Positions 23,034-35,519 of a stretch of DNA of 64,000 bases are shown in pieces; within the stretch, counting starts at the first letter, position 1, and each line of letters starts with the position of its first letter. The stretch comes from Polyodon spathula (Eukaryota > Chordata > Actinopteri > Acipenseriformes > Polyodontidae): assembly GCF_017654505.1 (NCBI RefSeq), contig NC_054539.1:70995256-71059255 (forward strand), in the 5' to 3' direction. The translations under genes and the position numbers were made by a program. The notes beneath the pieces were generated by a model that did no database searches, was not told the DNA's origin, and worked only from the letters and a program-made list of their open reading frames with translations.

Positions 23034-26000
23034 CTGAAAAGAGAGATTTTAAAAAATATATAAATGATTACTGCTGCTAAATTCAAACAGTTCATAAAAA
23101 CAGTGTGGTTGTAAGAAAACATTTGCAATACAAATTGTTTAAGTTTGAATGTGATCTACTGAAAGTAATGTTTTGGGACTTTTCCTCCCCACTGTGTTTA
23201 CGGAAATTCAAAATACCATTTTTACTAGAGTGACTCAAGCAGTAATTAAATTTACATTGGAACCAAAGGGCATTCAGTTATCCTAAGTTTCAATATCTCT
23301 AGCAGTAACTCTGCATTTACAAATCTTGGGCTGCTATCTATAATAAATCTTCATTCTTCTGCACCCAAAATCAATTCTGAAGCAGAAGACAAAGAAATCA
23401 GCAACTTGTATCCAACCAAATATATAAATATATAAATTTGTAATAAATACCTTGTGTCTCTAGCCTGGCACTTAACTCCATTAAGTTTTATGTTTCATTT
23501 CAATGTGGACTGTACCGCACTGTGAATGATCGATTTCAGCTCCATGTTATCATATGGGTTGGCGCAGCGTACAGGTAAAAATCAGATAGGTACATTTTTT
23601 AAAGAATAAAAAGTACAAAAATATATCTATAGATTATTTATAAAAAAAAAAAAAAAAAAGTGCCCACTTACATTTTTAAGAGCGGTATAAAAAAAAAATC
23701 AACATGTTTTCATATTATTTTTTACTTGCCATTTCTTCATAACATTGTGATCTTAGGCTGTATATAAATTTGACAGCTGGAGTGTTGAAACTTCGCACCA
23801 AACAGACATGTTGGCTTCTCGTTCTCATTGGTCAGTTTTCATAGTTACGCCGCATCTAGGTACTGAGCATCAGCTGGTTCAGAAAGAATGCTAAAGACAT
23901 TCATGTGCATGCCATTTCGAAAGGTTGAACACACTTTGTAATACACAGCATATGACCTACTGTAGCAGTAGAGGTTGTTACAACCTGTGTACCCGTACTG
24001 TACAGAGAGTACTCCAGAGGGTATTTTAAATGAGGAGAACATATGCAAACGTAAAATCCTATCAGGTCTAGTGGAATAATATGGACGTAGAGATTTTAGA
24101 AAAAGTCAATGGGGCACAAACACAAATGGGCAATCGAATGTCACTTTTGAAATTGTATCATAAAGTTTATTACAATAATATTTGCTTGGCTCTGCATGCA
24201 AAGCACAAATACTCTCCACTAGCCAATGCCTTGCTGGCCCATGTATCCTAGCCACATCACGTATGTTTAGTAATGTACAACTGGATTGGGGCTTTGATCA
24301 CGTAAAATAAAAACAATTATGATGGCTTAACATATAAAAACCATTACAGTATTATAAAGAGAAAGATACTGCTGGGTGAAGGCCTGTTCTAATTTCCAAT
24401 AAAAAAATTTAAAAAAATCAGTTTTTGGTGCAAGGAAATTTGGGGCTCAGGGTCAAAACCCATTTCGATCTTATCCAAGGGATATATAAAATGCACAATG
24501 AAGTAGACTATACCACAATCTAAAATTAGCATATCATCTGTTTCACAAACTTTCCTAAGCTTCCCTGCAATCGGCAATATTTTTTAGAAGAATTTTTTTG
24601 CTAGAATGCAGCAGTTGTACATATGATGACCCCAGTCAGGATTGCACTAGGAAGCAGTACCTGAAATTGGCTCTGCTTTTTTTTTTTTTTTTTAAGATCA
24701 TTATTTTCAATTTTACCATACAGTTTTACTTAGAGAATCATAGAACACAGCTGTGTACTGAATATGCCAATATCTCAGTGTTTGGTCTTTTACTAAATGG
24801 AAACCAAAAAGGTCACGTGACTATGGTTTTGGCAGCCAAATTCTGTCAAAATTATGGGCACTGTTACATTTTGCCATAGAAGCTTCCATAGCACTGAAAA
24901 TACAATGATGGCATCTGAACCTTCGAGGTATTTCATGAGCAATTTAAAAAAAGTGACAGAAGATGCCTGATTGATCAGCCATGGGAGGGTTAGCTAATTA
25001 TACAACAGTGTGAAACCACTGGCGTTTCAAATGTATGTTTCCTACCCCTGTGTAGAACATACTGTTAAAATAATCTGCAAAAAAATAAATGAATACAAAT
25101 TAAAAAAAATAAAAAACAGTGCTTCAAGATATATTATATCTGCCATGAGGCAAAAAAAAGCCCTAAATCGATTACTTCCTGAGAAATAAATGAGAATCAA
25201 AATGATCTCAATTTGCCTGTAAGTGTTCACAATCTGCAGACCTCTGAATAGAATGCCATCGTTTGTAAATGTCAAGCTTCCAACAAGTTCTACCGCTGGT
25301 ACAAAGACTGGAACAAATGAGGATTTCTGCATAAAACCACTACTTCTACTTCCAGAGCTAAGCAAGAGGCTACGGTTTTATTTTTAGCATAGGACTCATG
25401 TGCGTTCAAATGAGCAAGTAGCACTGGGAAGCAAGCCTTGAAAGCATTCTGTAAAACTTGGCTTCATTTGGCAGCATTTCAATTGCATATTTTGTGAAAC
25501 TTAAGTTGGGCATTTACTTTAATGAACCCAGTACACAAAGCACACTAGCAAGTAATGTATTTGCTATATTTGTGACATTTACCGCACACACACATAATGT
25601 AAATATTACGTCATTCAGTTAGCATCGTCCTCACAGAAACTAGAGGCCGTGGAGCAACAGTCACTACCAGTGGTCATGAATGCCACTGTTTTCGCGCAAT
25701 ATTGGTACTGTATTTTCAAAAATGATTAACACATTTAGCTCAAGTATTTCCTGGATTTTTGTGACATACCAATCACTGTACTGAAACAGAACAATCAGTT
25801 TACTTACTTGTACATTTAAAACATTCATCTTTACCAACGCAAAAGTGTGACATTAACAACGATTTACTTACAACTAATCGTCCCATGGTGTACAACTTGA
25901 ATAAACTTAGTACAGTACCAAAACAAATGCAGCAATCCATTGACAGCAAGGTCTTCCCAATACCACACATCAGCTTACCTTGCTGGTAGTCAACAGCAAC

Positions 26001-26199
26001 GCTGCTGAACACACCGAAACGTGTGCTACTGCAAACTGTAACACATACAACACACTACACAGACTGCATTATTTAGTAGTACATACATAAGTAATTCAAC
26101 GACAAGCTCATACTACGACTGCAACGTCTCTCTGTATCCAAATCCCTCTGTTAAACCCTTGCATTAAATTACATTTTGACAGCAAAAACAGAATTACGA
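23034..26199. other. First intron of CNST
   Basis: AT-rich, with poly-A tracts (23641-23659). No coding sequence or recognisable transposon was seen. Confidence 0.5.
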
Positions 26200-26420
26200 G
26201 GTATTTTGTTTACGTGTTTACCTGTCAGTGACTGTCACGTGTCAGTTGTTTTTCACCGGCTGCTGTTTTGATGCTTTCTCGCACTCGTATTCTTCCTGAT
26301 GCTTCATCCGCGGCTGCCGTGTCTCTCGGCATTTCTGAACAGCACACCTCGAAATAAACGCGCCCTCACGTGGGCTGACTGACTCAACCAGGACACACTT
26401 TCGCATTTATGGCTGAACAT
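26200..26420 (-). promoter_or_regulatory. CNST: CpG-rich likely CNST promoter and untranslated first exon
   Basis: This is a local rise in CG dinucleotides in AT-rich DNA. On the minus strand an exon-like stretch ends at 26222 in GACAG followed by GTAAAC, a plausible donor that could splice to the acceptor at 23034. It contains CACGTG-type E-box cores (near 26238 and 26367). Transcription start not determined. Confidence 0.55.
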
Positions 26421-26825
26421 CCTGAAATGCGCCTGCTGTTTGGAGTCGCACACCTGCTTCACACGACTCTTGGTTAGCTGGTTCGCTGCAGTACTAATGT
26501 ATTCACATAGTAGACTACTACAGATTAGTTTCATTTGACGACATATATTGCAGTCATATTATTGACAATGTGATAACCGCATCTTTTTAATGGTATGGTT
26601 ATTGCTTTACAGGCAACTAGAAAACTGTTACTTAATGAAAACCTCCAGAAGGATTTTAGCCGGACTGGCAAGCGGTTGCCGTTGCCCTCTGCTGTTTACA
26701 ATGGATAGTGCAGTGGTGTACTTCTGCGAGACAAGCTTGCCAAGCATTCTTAGGCAATGTACCATTCTGTAGTTCTTATCCAATGCTGCTTTAAATGCTG
26801 CTTTAGTAGAATAACTTGACTTTGT

Positions 26826-26826
26826 A

Positions 26827-26893
<67 letters not shown>
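26826..26893. repeat. (TA)n(TG)n microsatellite
   Basis: About eight TA units followed by roughly 25 TG units. A second (GT)n run lies at 27211-27241. Confidence 0.9.
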
Positions 26894-26894
<1 letters not shown>

Positions 26895-27209
26895 TTTATA
26901 AACTTTGACTTCTCTGTATGTAAATCAGAAGTTAGCTGAACTAATGTCTGTTTGTAAGTAAACTAAATTGTGTTAGCTAGTTGTGTCGCTTTGACTGCAG
27001 CAGGTGAATCCAGTACTAGTGTCTTCTCGTTTTTGTAAGCATTGTAGATGTGTATTAGTATTGTGTGTGTCTGGTTTTTGCAGATTCGGTGAGAAGGCTG
27101 TTGGGTTCTGGCTGCGCTGAACACCCTGCCAGGTACCAGTCCTTTCTCATGTCCTGTCCGCTTGATACTGCCTGTCTTTGAGCAGTCCTTGTTGCATGGC
27201 TTGTCTCTG

Positions 27210-27243
<34 letters not shown>

Positions 27244-27714
27244 GCAGATGCAGTGTGAAGACTCTGGTCCTGGTTTCTTTGATGTCCTTGAAGTATTGGT
27301 GAGGTTTAACCTGCTCAACTTAGTACAGAACTAAAGACTAAATTTGGAAGTTTGTTTCAATTTACTATTAGATACTACCATTTATAGCAATTCTACATTC
27401 TTGCCACAGGGTGGCAGAATTGCTAAGAAGTTGCAAAGAACTCTGAAGCCTCTTGCATCGAGGCTGATTCAAAGGTCACCATCTTTATTTGATGTTTAGT
27501 TGTTTATATCTAAGACACCTCACCTCCTAACCCTAACTTTTCTAATTGTCTAAAAACACTTAAAACACACACACACACATTTACACGCTACACTAGCCTA
27601 AAAAGTGGCCTTTATTACTATGGCAACCATAGGATGTGCATTTTAAGTGTTATTTTGCTCTCAAGAGATATCCCCAATCTGGGCTAAAACAAAAAATATT
27701 GTATTCTTCCAGGT

Positions 27715-28790
27715 GGAGCTAAAAATCACCCCATCGTTAATGTACACATGACGGGGAGCTGAAACCTGGTCCACCATTCTCTGAAAGGTGGCGGGTCCAG
27801 AAATGGAACAAGCCATCTGGAGTAGAGAAAGCAGTTTTCTCTCTCAAGCTCTGAGTGAGTGGAATCTGCCAATATCCCTTCGTCAGATCCAAGGTCAAGA
27901 TTAAATGTGCCTTACCCAGTCGGTCAAGGAGCTCATCCACTCTGGGCATTGGATATACATCGAACTTGGTGATGGAATTAATCTTTCTAAAATCCACACA
28001 GCCATCCTTCTTACCCACCATTACGATAGGTCTGCACCTCTCGCTCTGGGAAGGTTCAGTGACTCCAAGCCTGAGCATATCCTCGCTTCAGCATCTGTTT
28101 TAAAGTCTGATTAAAACATTCCACCAAACCGGCCATCTGCAGATGATAAACAGATGCAATAATGTATACAGTTCCTTCAAACATTGTGACAAAGTTCATT
28201 ACATGATCAGTGAAGATTTCTTTTGGAATCCCTGCTCTCGCTATAATCTAACTCTTGAGCAATTGCTGCGGCACTAGTGGATCTCAATGGCACTGCCTCT
28301 AGATTTCTGGTCGCGTAGTCCACCACTACCAAAATGTGCGTGTATCTAGAGTCAGACTGGCTCAAGGGACCCACTATATCCATAGCAATGCGTTCAAAGG
28401 GAACTGAGATCAGGGGCAGTGGGACCAGCGGGGCAGGGCGAACCGGCCCCAGCGCTACTTGTTGGCATTCCGGACACTGCTACATATTGCGTCACCTCAC
28501 TAAAAACTCCAATCCAATAAAACCAAGCCAATATTAGTTCCTGGGTCTTATTGCTACCTAAATGGCTCAAACATGGGACATCGTGAGCCAACTGCATGAT
28601 CTCACATCGAAAAGACTGAGGAACAAGTAATTGTGTTACAATCTGACTTGTGCTTGTGGCTTTGAAAACTCTACACAGTAAGTGCCCGGAAATAATGTGA
28701 TGAGGATATGTGAGCGGCCGACTGCTCTCTATTTCCTTCCCCTCGATAAACAGAACCTGCCCCCACATGTGTGCAGCCACCACCACAATG
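27715..28790 (-). mobile_element. Ty3/gypsy retrotransposon relic with integrase before reverse transcriptase
   Basis: On the minus strand, integrase comes first (28790-28080): the zinc-finger region HLGSNKTQELI, then MDIVGPLSQSDSRYTHILVVVDYA with the first catalytic aspartate, a TDH-like second aspartate in another frame, and GLVECFNQTLKQMLK with the glutamate. Reverse transcriptase follows directly (28078-27737): LRLGVTEPSQSERCRPIVMV, DFRKINSITKFDVYPMPRVDE and LTLDLTKGYWQIPLT. The YxDD box has decayed to YIND near 27740. Intact gypsy elements have reverse transcriptase first, so this copy is rearranged. Frameshifts lie in both domains; no LTRs were found. Confidence 0.85.
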
Positions 28791-31290
28791 TGGAGACAAC
28801 ACTGAAAATTGCTCCATTTTATTTATAAGAAATTCAGCTCATGAAGGTTTCTATATAGTGCGTAGTGTTTTTTTTTTTTTTCTGTTGATGAAATGTCTAA
28901 CCAGTACTATTGATATACTACCCTGTTATAAACTACCCTGATATTCCTAAAGATAACCCTTCTGAACCGACGTGTAACAATATAAAGGATTTTCTTTTTC
29001 TTCCGAAAACTACATTACAAGACAGAACAGTATAGATTTGCAGAAATCAGATCAGCCAGTTTAAATAATTAAATACAAGGGATTTCTTTTATTCAGTACA
29101 TTTTTCTTCTTTGAAATTAAAATGGATTTAACAGACCCAGAAGTTGTTTGTGAAACTGACCCTAGGTTACTCCGAGCCTCTCCCAGCAGGTGTCACTATT
29201 ACTCTGGGGAGTTACGCATTGGAGAAACAAGTCAAAAAGCAAAGCCCCATTTTTCTTATCGCAGTATATAAAGAGGTACCATTCCAAGACTGCCACCAAA
29301 CTGCTGAAACAATAAAAGACTGTCAACAAACATGCACATGTTGCAATTGAGGTACCCCATGTGCTGAAATTCTAACACACACATGGGAAAAGGGCAAGAA
29401 AAGGGCAACTCGAGGTAAGACAAACATCACAGCTAATTCCTTCATCCTTAACATTTGGTACTGGTGTCACGTTCCAATCAATAGGAATGTTAGCTGCAGT
29501 GTACTGCAATTGCATCCATTCTTGAGATTATGTAGCTGCTACCCTGTTTACAGTAGCTATAGAAGCTCAATCTGATTACATTGTTTGCCAACCAATCATT
29601 CATCTTTCTTATATACTGATTGATGCTCAATAGGATCAGAAGCCAGTTGGGTTTTTTGTCTAACAAACTTACAAAATAAGAATTCTCCAACACAAAACAA
29701 CACAAAATAAGGTGTACACGGATTAAAAATATATTTATTTAGGTTTGCAACAAATTCAATCAGGGAGTAAAAATATGTGCTTTGATAAATCAGCCTTCAG
29801 ACCTTGTGATGGAGATGAATACCTTCTGCACTTACTAGTAAATACTTATTGATATTAGTTTCTCGGGTGTTGAGCATGGAGGCACTACCTTGCAGAGGCT
29901 CACGTGGATCAATTTGAAGACTCTTCAGCTTGCATGCTTAAAGAAGGATATTGCTCCAAGCAGTAAAACAATATACAAAATGTACAAAGCAAAGAAAGCT
30001 ATGTTAAGAAGCAGATAGCCAGTTCAAGAGCTATTCTTTCAATAGCACTTTGCTCCGAGATTAGCTGGGGGCTGTTTTTATTAGTTTGAGACATGCATGC
30101 TGCTTACCCACTTGGGGTAAGGTGAGCCGAGATAAAGGAGAAAATGATTTATTATCTTGGGATAATGCAATACAATGTTTGTGTTTTATTTCTTTTAATC
30201 AGCAGCAAGATTACAGATTAAACAGCATTAAGGTGAAACAATTGCATTCCCATTGTTTACAGTAATTATGTGTTGTAGGGTTTGTGTAGAATGTGTAAGG
30301 AGTTCTAATGGTACAGTATAGGGTTATGTGTGAGGGAATAGATCTGCACAACAGTTGCATACTGTTGCATACTGTAAGATAGTTTGGGTATTGACACCCA
30401 GTGGTTTCAGATGCTTAGTCAATCATTTAGCTGGTCTGAATGTACTGCTACAAGTTCATTACATTTGTTTTATTACAGTCTATATATTAATCTGTTGAGA
30501 AGAGGGGCAAATTAGATCTTTTTGGCATAGCACAAGAAAGCTTTTTTCACACTATTGGGGCATTTCTTTTCCCCTCTTCTCAACAGATCAATTGCAACTG
30601 ATCCAACTGTACTAGAATCACGAGTGCATGTAAAGGCACGGACACATGGTGTGCAGGTTACCTCACACAGTCTGGGGAGTGGAGGTTTGCTTCCCGCATC
30701 ATGGTGGGATCAGAAGACACCCACTGAACTTCAAGACTCCTGAGCTGCTGTGGGGAGGTGCAGCATTTATTGCATGCTACGAAGGGGAATAATATTGAAA
30801 TGAATGCAGACTGTTAATACTTATGGGCACTTCTGTAAGGGGCAAATCAAGATCTTTATTTACCAGTGATACGACCACAGAAAATGGGATGCATTAGAGT
30901 GAAGATTATAGTTTAGGAACAAAAAATAGTGGCGGACAAACCTCAGAAATAAACAAATAAAACATTTCTTGGTTTTAGGCTCAGAGGTAGAATATTTTTG
31001 ATCAAAGCTTTTAATTGCTTTGAAGTGGAAGCTGAAGAGAGGCGGTATGCCTTGGAAATTAAAGCAGGCATTATTTCTCCTCAGAGTTTTTATTTACTGT
31101 TGCCTTTTTTCCCCCCAGAGCTGATAATGTAGGTCACTGCATACCCAATGTAGAGCAGGTAAGGCATAACTGTGTCCAAAAGAAAAATCTAGAAATGAGA
31201 ATTGTAGATGGAATGCACATCAGATTGATTATCTTTTTATTTAACATGAAGTAAAATGGTATGTGAAAAAGATTTGTATGTCAAGAGTAT
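28791..31290. other. Intergenic DNA without recognised gene
   Basis: Mostly AT-rich. The only structure found is the perfect hairpin at 30490-30588. Confidence 0.5.
30490..30588. repeat. Perfect 18-bp inverted repeat with 63-base loop
   Basis: The left arm ATCTGTTGAGAAGAGGGG (30490-30507) is exactly complementary to 30571-30588. The loop has no obvious coding content. It could be a transposon palindrome or a transcribed hairpin. Confidence 0.85.
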
Positions 31291-31751
31291 GTAAATAACA
31301 TTAGGTTATTATCATAACCCTGAAATAGAAATGTAACCATTACTGAATGGGTATTTGTCACCTATAGACCTGAAACCTGAAAATTGTATACAAAAGTTGC
31401 TCTTTGAGCCTGTGACGCAATCGTGAGCCTGCACTGAGGGCACAAAAGCACTGCGCTCATAGATCTCTGCGTCATTTTTCCTTCAAGCCTGCTGCAATCA
31501 TGGACATAGTGACCTTGAAGGCTAGTGGTTACATTTCTATTTCAGTGAACCAGGGTTATGATAATAACCTAACATTCCCTATCAAGGACGTAATGTAACC
31601 ATTACTGAATGGGTGAGTTTACCAAAGCCATCGCAAGGGCAAGATTGTGGGACGACCGGAATGCTACAAGGCTAAGCCGAAAGCTGCCTTGTGTGATCTA
31701 ATTCGGAACCCGAGTAACAAGTAGCTAGGGTGAAAAAATTAAGGGAAATTT

Positions 31752-32663
31752 TCACCTCGATGCTTGTGTTGTAAGGGTCGACTGAGAAGCCATCTTTAAC
31801 ACTCTAGTTCCAAAGCCAGGGTTTTGACGATCCACAACATTTAGTCTGTAGAACCTAGTGAAGGTATGGGGAGTAGCATACACCGCTGCATTGCCAATGT
31901 CTTTAACAAATGCACCCTGGAATAAAACCCACGAAGTTGCCATGCCCCTGGTGGAATGGGTAAGAGCTTTTCTGGAAGGGGTGCGTCGGACAGCTCCTAG
32001 GCAGTCCTGACCGTGTTCAGATTTTTGTCCTGTAAACATAATATGCCAGGGCCTGAACTGGGCACAGCGTATGGAGCTGTCGCTCCCTGTCAGACTGGAC
32101 AGGAGGTGGATGGAAATCCTCCAATTCCACAGACTGGTTGACATGGAATGACAAAAAAGCAGGATTGGTACAGAGCGTGACCTTTATCTGTAAAAATTAA
32201 GCAGGCTTTCGCAATAGAGAATGCCTGCATCTCACTCACCCATTTTGCAGAGTTGATAGCAAGCAAGAAAGCTGCTTTAAATGATAAAAATGTCAGCTCA
32301 GCTGAATTCAGGGGCTCAAATGGACGCTTCTTGAGTGCATTAAGCATCACATTTAGCCTCTAGCCCCTTTCAAAAATTGCCTCACCAGGAAGCGAGCTCC
32401 TGGGGAGACGAGTCAATCTTAGCACGGCAAGCTGAGATAACTGCCAGATAGATTTTTAATGTGGAGGGGAATTTCCGTTCATCAAATAGGTCCTGCAAAA
32501 ATTTCAGTATTACTGCCTTGGGACAAGTCGTGGGGTCGAACCCATGAGGCAGACACCATGTCTCAAAGACACCCCACTTGTGCCTGTACTGAGAACTTGT
32601 GGACGTTGTCCTGGCATTTTGTAGGGTGCCAATAACCTTGTTGGACAGACCCAGATGGCTCAA
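31752..32663 (-). pseudogene. Tyrosine recombinase remnant of DIRS element 2
   Basis: Three overlapping fragments in different frames (32663-32382, 32350-32090, 32144-31752) together cover the domain: TTSTSSQYRHKWGVFETWC (core-binding part), AINSAKWVSEMQAFSI (the position of the first catalytic arginine, here Lys-Trp), THSTRGMATSW (H-x-x-R box) and TRFYRLNVVD (nucleophile tyrosine). Loss of the first arginine and several frameshifts indicate an inactive enzyme. Confidence 0.8.
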
Positions 32664-32952
32664 ATGCAGCTATTAAGGGGTAAGATCCAGAGTTTCAGGC
32701 TTGATGGGTTGGGGTGTCACTGGTGTGGTAAGGCATCTATTGCCAACGGGTCCCCGCCTCCTATTATGGAGAACCAGAGGGAAAGTGGGTTGATTCCTGG
32801 GAGGCAAAGAGGTCTATCTCTGCTCTCCCGAACCTCTCCCAGGTGAGCGGTGAAGCCCTCAATCTGAGCTGCTAGAGACTCCCCTTGAGAGGAGGTCCAC
32901 TGCCAAGTTTGTCACCCCAGGCAGATGAACTACCTGCAATATAAGGAGGTTC

Positions 32953-33460
32953 TCATGCGCCCATAGCAAAAGCTTGCGGGTCACACGATGGAGACTGGGT
33001 GACGTGAGGCCTGTGGTTGATGTAAGCCACCACTGTTGTGTTGTCTTTATGGAAAAGTACAGCTTTTAAAAAATTCTGCAAGGCCATATAAACAGCCTGC
33101 AGCTCTAAAACATTGATGTGGAGACCCTGCCAAGGAAGGTTCCACACACCTTGCGTACCCCAGCCCAGGTTGGACACGTCTGTGGTGACAACATCTCTTC
33201 TGGTGACACTGCAGTTGCGGTTCAACATGGGCTGAAAAATCCTGCTCTTAAACTAGGCCTGCAGAGGGTGCATGTGCAGGAGACCCAATGTAAGGGTCTG
33301 GGAAGCTGCTGCCATTAGGCCCAGAAGTTTCTGGAATGTCACTACCATGAGCGCTCTGTTGAGCTGAAAAAAGCTCTAAATACCTGGCTATTCTGTGCAC
33401 TCTGCGGTCCGACAGATTGGAGGCTGTCTGGGAAGAGGTGAGCTGGCTTTTTGCATGATT
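32953..33460 (-). pseudogene. Reverse transcriptase end and RNase H remnant of DIRS element 2
   Basis: Minus-strand reading gives LLGLMAAASQTLTLGLLHMH (reverse-transcriptase connection segment), a stop, then VVTTDVSNLGWGTQGVWNLP, LHINVLELQAVYMAL and HKDNTTVVAYINH. These are the RNase H acids in the same order as in element 1. The catalytic YxDD region upstream is absent. Confidence 0.8.
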
Positions 33461-33467
33461 CTGGTTG

Positions 33468-34320
33468 CATAAGTATTCAGCCCCTTAAGTCAGTACTTGG
33501 TAGAAGCACCTTTTGCAGCAATTACTGCTATGAGTCTTTTTAGATAGGTCTCTACTAGCTTTGCACAATAGGATGGTGAAAGTTTTGCCCATTCTTCATG
33601 GGAAAATTGCTCCAGCTCTGATACGTTTGTTGGGGATCATTGATGGATTGCAATCTTCAAGTCTCACCATAAATTTTTGATTGGATTCAAGTTAGGACTT
33701 TGACTGAGCCACTCAAACATTAATTCTATTCTTGTTCAACCACTGCAGTGTGGCTTTCTATGTGGTTCGGGTCATTGTCCTGCTGAAATGTGAATTTCCT
33801 CCCCAGTTTCAGAGTTTTGACTGACTCACACAGGTTTTCCTCAAGGATTCACCTGTACTTTGCACCATCCATCCATGCTGAAGAGAAGCATCCCCATAAC
33901 ATGATGCTGCCACCACCATGCTTGACAGTTGGGATGGTGTTGACTGGCTTGACCGGCTGCTCAGTTTGGCAGGGCAACCTGATGTGGGTAGTGTCTGGGT
34001 GGTATGATGCATCTTCTACTTCTTAATGATGGACTTCACTGTGCTGAGAGGGATAATCAGCTCCTTTGAAATGTTCTTGTACCCATCTCCTGCTCTGTGC
34101 CTCTCTACTACTTTATCCCTGACTTGTTTTGAAAGCTCCATGGTCTTCATGGTTGCTTTGTTGGATCACTATGTGAGTTGCAGCTTGAAGGTCTTTATAT
34201 ACCTGAGGGAAACTATCTACAAGTTAAACCACTTTGAGTACACACAGGCTGAAACCATTTCACTAATTTTGTGACCTTTAAAACAAATTATTTGCACCTG
34301 AGCAAGAAAGTACTTATCTG
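33468..34320 (-). mobile_element. Tc1-like DNA transposon remnant nested in DIRS element 2
   Basis: The left end starts ATAAGTATTCAGCCCC and the right end reads AAGTACTTAT, an approximate inverted pair. On the minus strand, transposase pieces run from MKTMELSKQVRDKVVERHRA (ATG at 34148-34150), through STVKSIIKK and a stop, then [12 protein letters not shown] (33889-33927), to LNPIKNLW and LSPSYCAKLVETYLK before 33490. These are Tc1 transposase landmarks: DNA-binding helices, the mid-catalytic motif and the C-terminal DPNPI-type box. The central segment between the GCPAKLS and KHGGG motifs is missing, so it is a non-functional deletion copy. Confidence 0.85.
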
Positions 34321-35519
34321 AAGAAGGCTCCCTGATCAGGTCAGTCTTGAAAGGAAAAATGGCACGGAGATCTGTGAGCGCAGTCTTTTTGATACCTCAG
34401 GGGCGGGGCCATGACTGAGTCACAGATCAAAGAGCAGCTTTGGTATACAATATTCAAGATTCGGATCTTTAGGAGGTAAATACCCATTTGGTAATGGCCA
34501 CATTTCATACTTGAAAGGCAATTACTGGGCACCATCTGTAATGTAACTTTATTGACAGAATAATACAATACAGCAGTGTACCAACTCTAAAGATACTGTG
34601 TCAAAGTGTATCACTGATATGGCCAATGCACCAATGAACTTAAGCTTCCCTCACAGGTATTCTTAAGAATCTAACTATAATATTTCCAGCTCACCAACAT
34701 GCTGTAATCCATTCATGAATTATAAAGCAGCATGCCTATTTTTTGTATTTTCAGAATCCAGCAGCAATCTGCTCTCTAGTTATTTCTCAAAAGACCATTA
34801 CAGCAATTTATAAGAAGGCTGTGTAGGACTGTTTCTACTTTCTGGGCACATTAATAAGATTGATGAGTTTGGAGACCCAAATTTAATTTGTTAGAGCTAC
34901 ATCATCTTGGTGTGCAGTGGAAGTCTAAAGGGAAGTTACTTTAATATACATAGAAAACATAACACTTGATTTACGAGACCCAACCGGAGCTGCTCCGAGA
35001 GGTACAAGGGTTAACAACTGTGCTGTCTGTGAACCCAGAACAAACCAGTGCTTCATGAAGGACTGTGGCTTTCTATTCAAGTGCATTTAGAATAAATAAA
35101 TACATCTTTCAGCTAACTTCCCAGCATGGTGTGTGGGGTCAGGGGTCTTGTAATGTTGTCTATTGAGGTTTTAAGCATTAATTAGGTATTACCCAAGGTC
35201 CTCTCTGCACTGCAAATGTTGTATCTCCAAGAAGAGATTTCAAAGATTTACTATATTCACTTGATCTTTTTGTTTCCCAGACTTTCATTTGGGTTTTCTT
35301 TTTTATTTACAGGTGGTCTGTTTTTTTTCCTGCAACAATGCTAGAGTTGCATATGGTGTTACAAGTAATAAGTCTCCACACATTTTCCTATGTGCAGCAG
35401 TGAAAATTAGTCCTACTGCAGTACCTAGAACACAGAACGTGAACCTGTAGCTTTACAGCAGTAAAAAATTACTGTCGGATTTGAGCTCAACAATATGAAG
35501 TCATAAAAAAATGACAATG

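Larger units (their letters stand above)
31295..34535 (-). mobile_element. Second DIRS-type element, internally deleted and carrying a Tc1-like insertion
   Basis: The left inverted repeat (about 31328-31500) is complementary to the right one (about 34340-34530), sharing landmarks such as GAATGGGTATTT / CAAATGGGTATTT and ACTGCGCTCA(T/C)AGATCTC. An internal complementary region at 31530-31610 repeats both termini (AACCAGGGTTATGATAATAACC against 31303-31320). Inside, on the minus strand: end of the reverse transcriptase (KLLGLMAAASQTLTLGLLHM), RNase H (TTDVSNLGWGTQG, LHINVLELQAV, DNTTVVAYINH) and tyrosine recombinase (HSTRGMATSW, FTRFYRLNV). Gag and most of the reverse transcriptase are missing, and a Tc1-like element lies where they should begin. 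It is diverged from the copy at 3.3-8.1 kb. Confidence 0.87.

Noticed and set aside
33790..34026. Plus-strand frame of 78 codons in the Tc1-like element
   Set aside because: The minus strand carries the transposase motifs ([12 protein letters not shown] and others), so the plus frame is a shadow.
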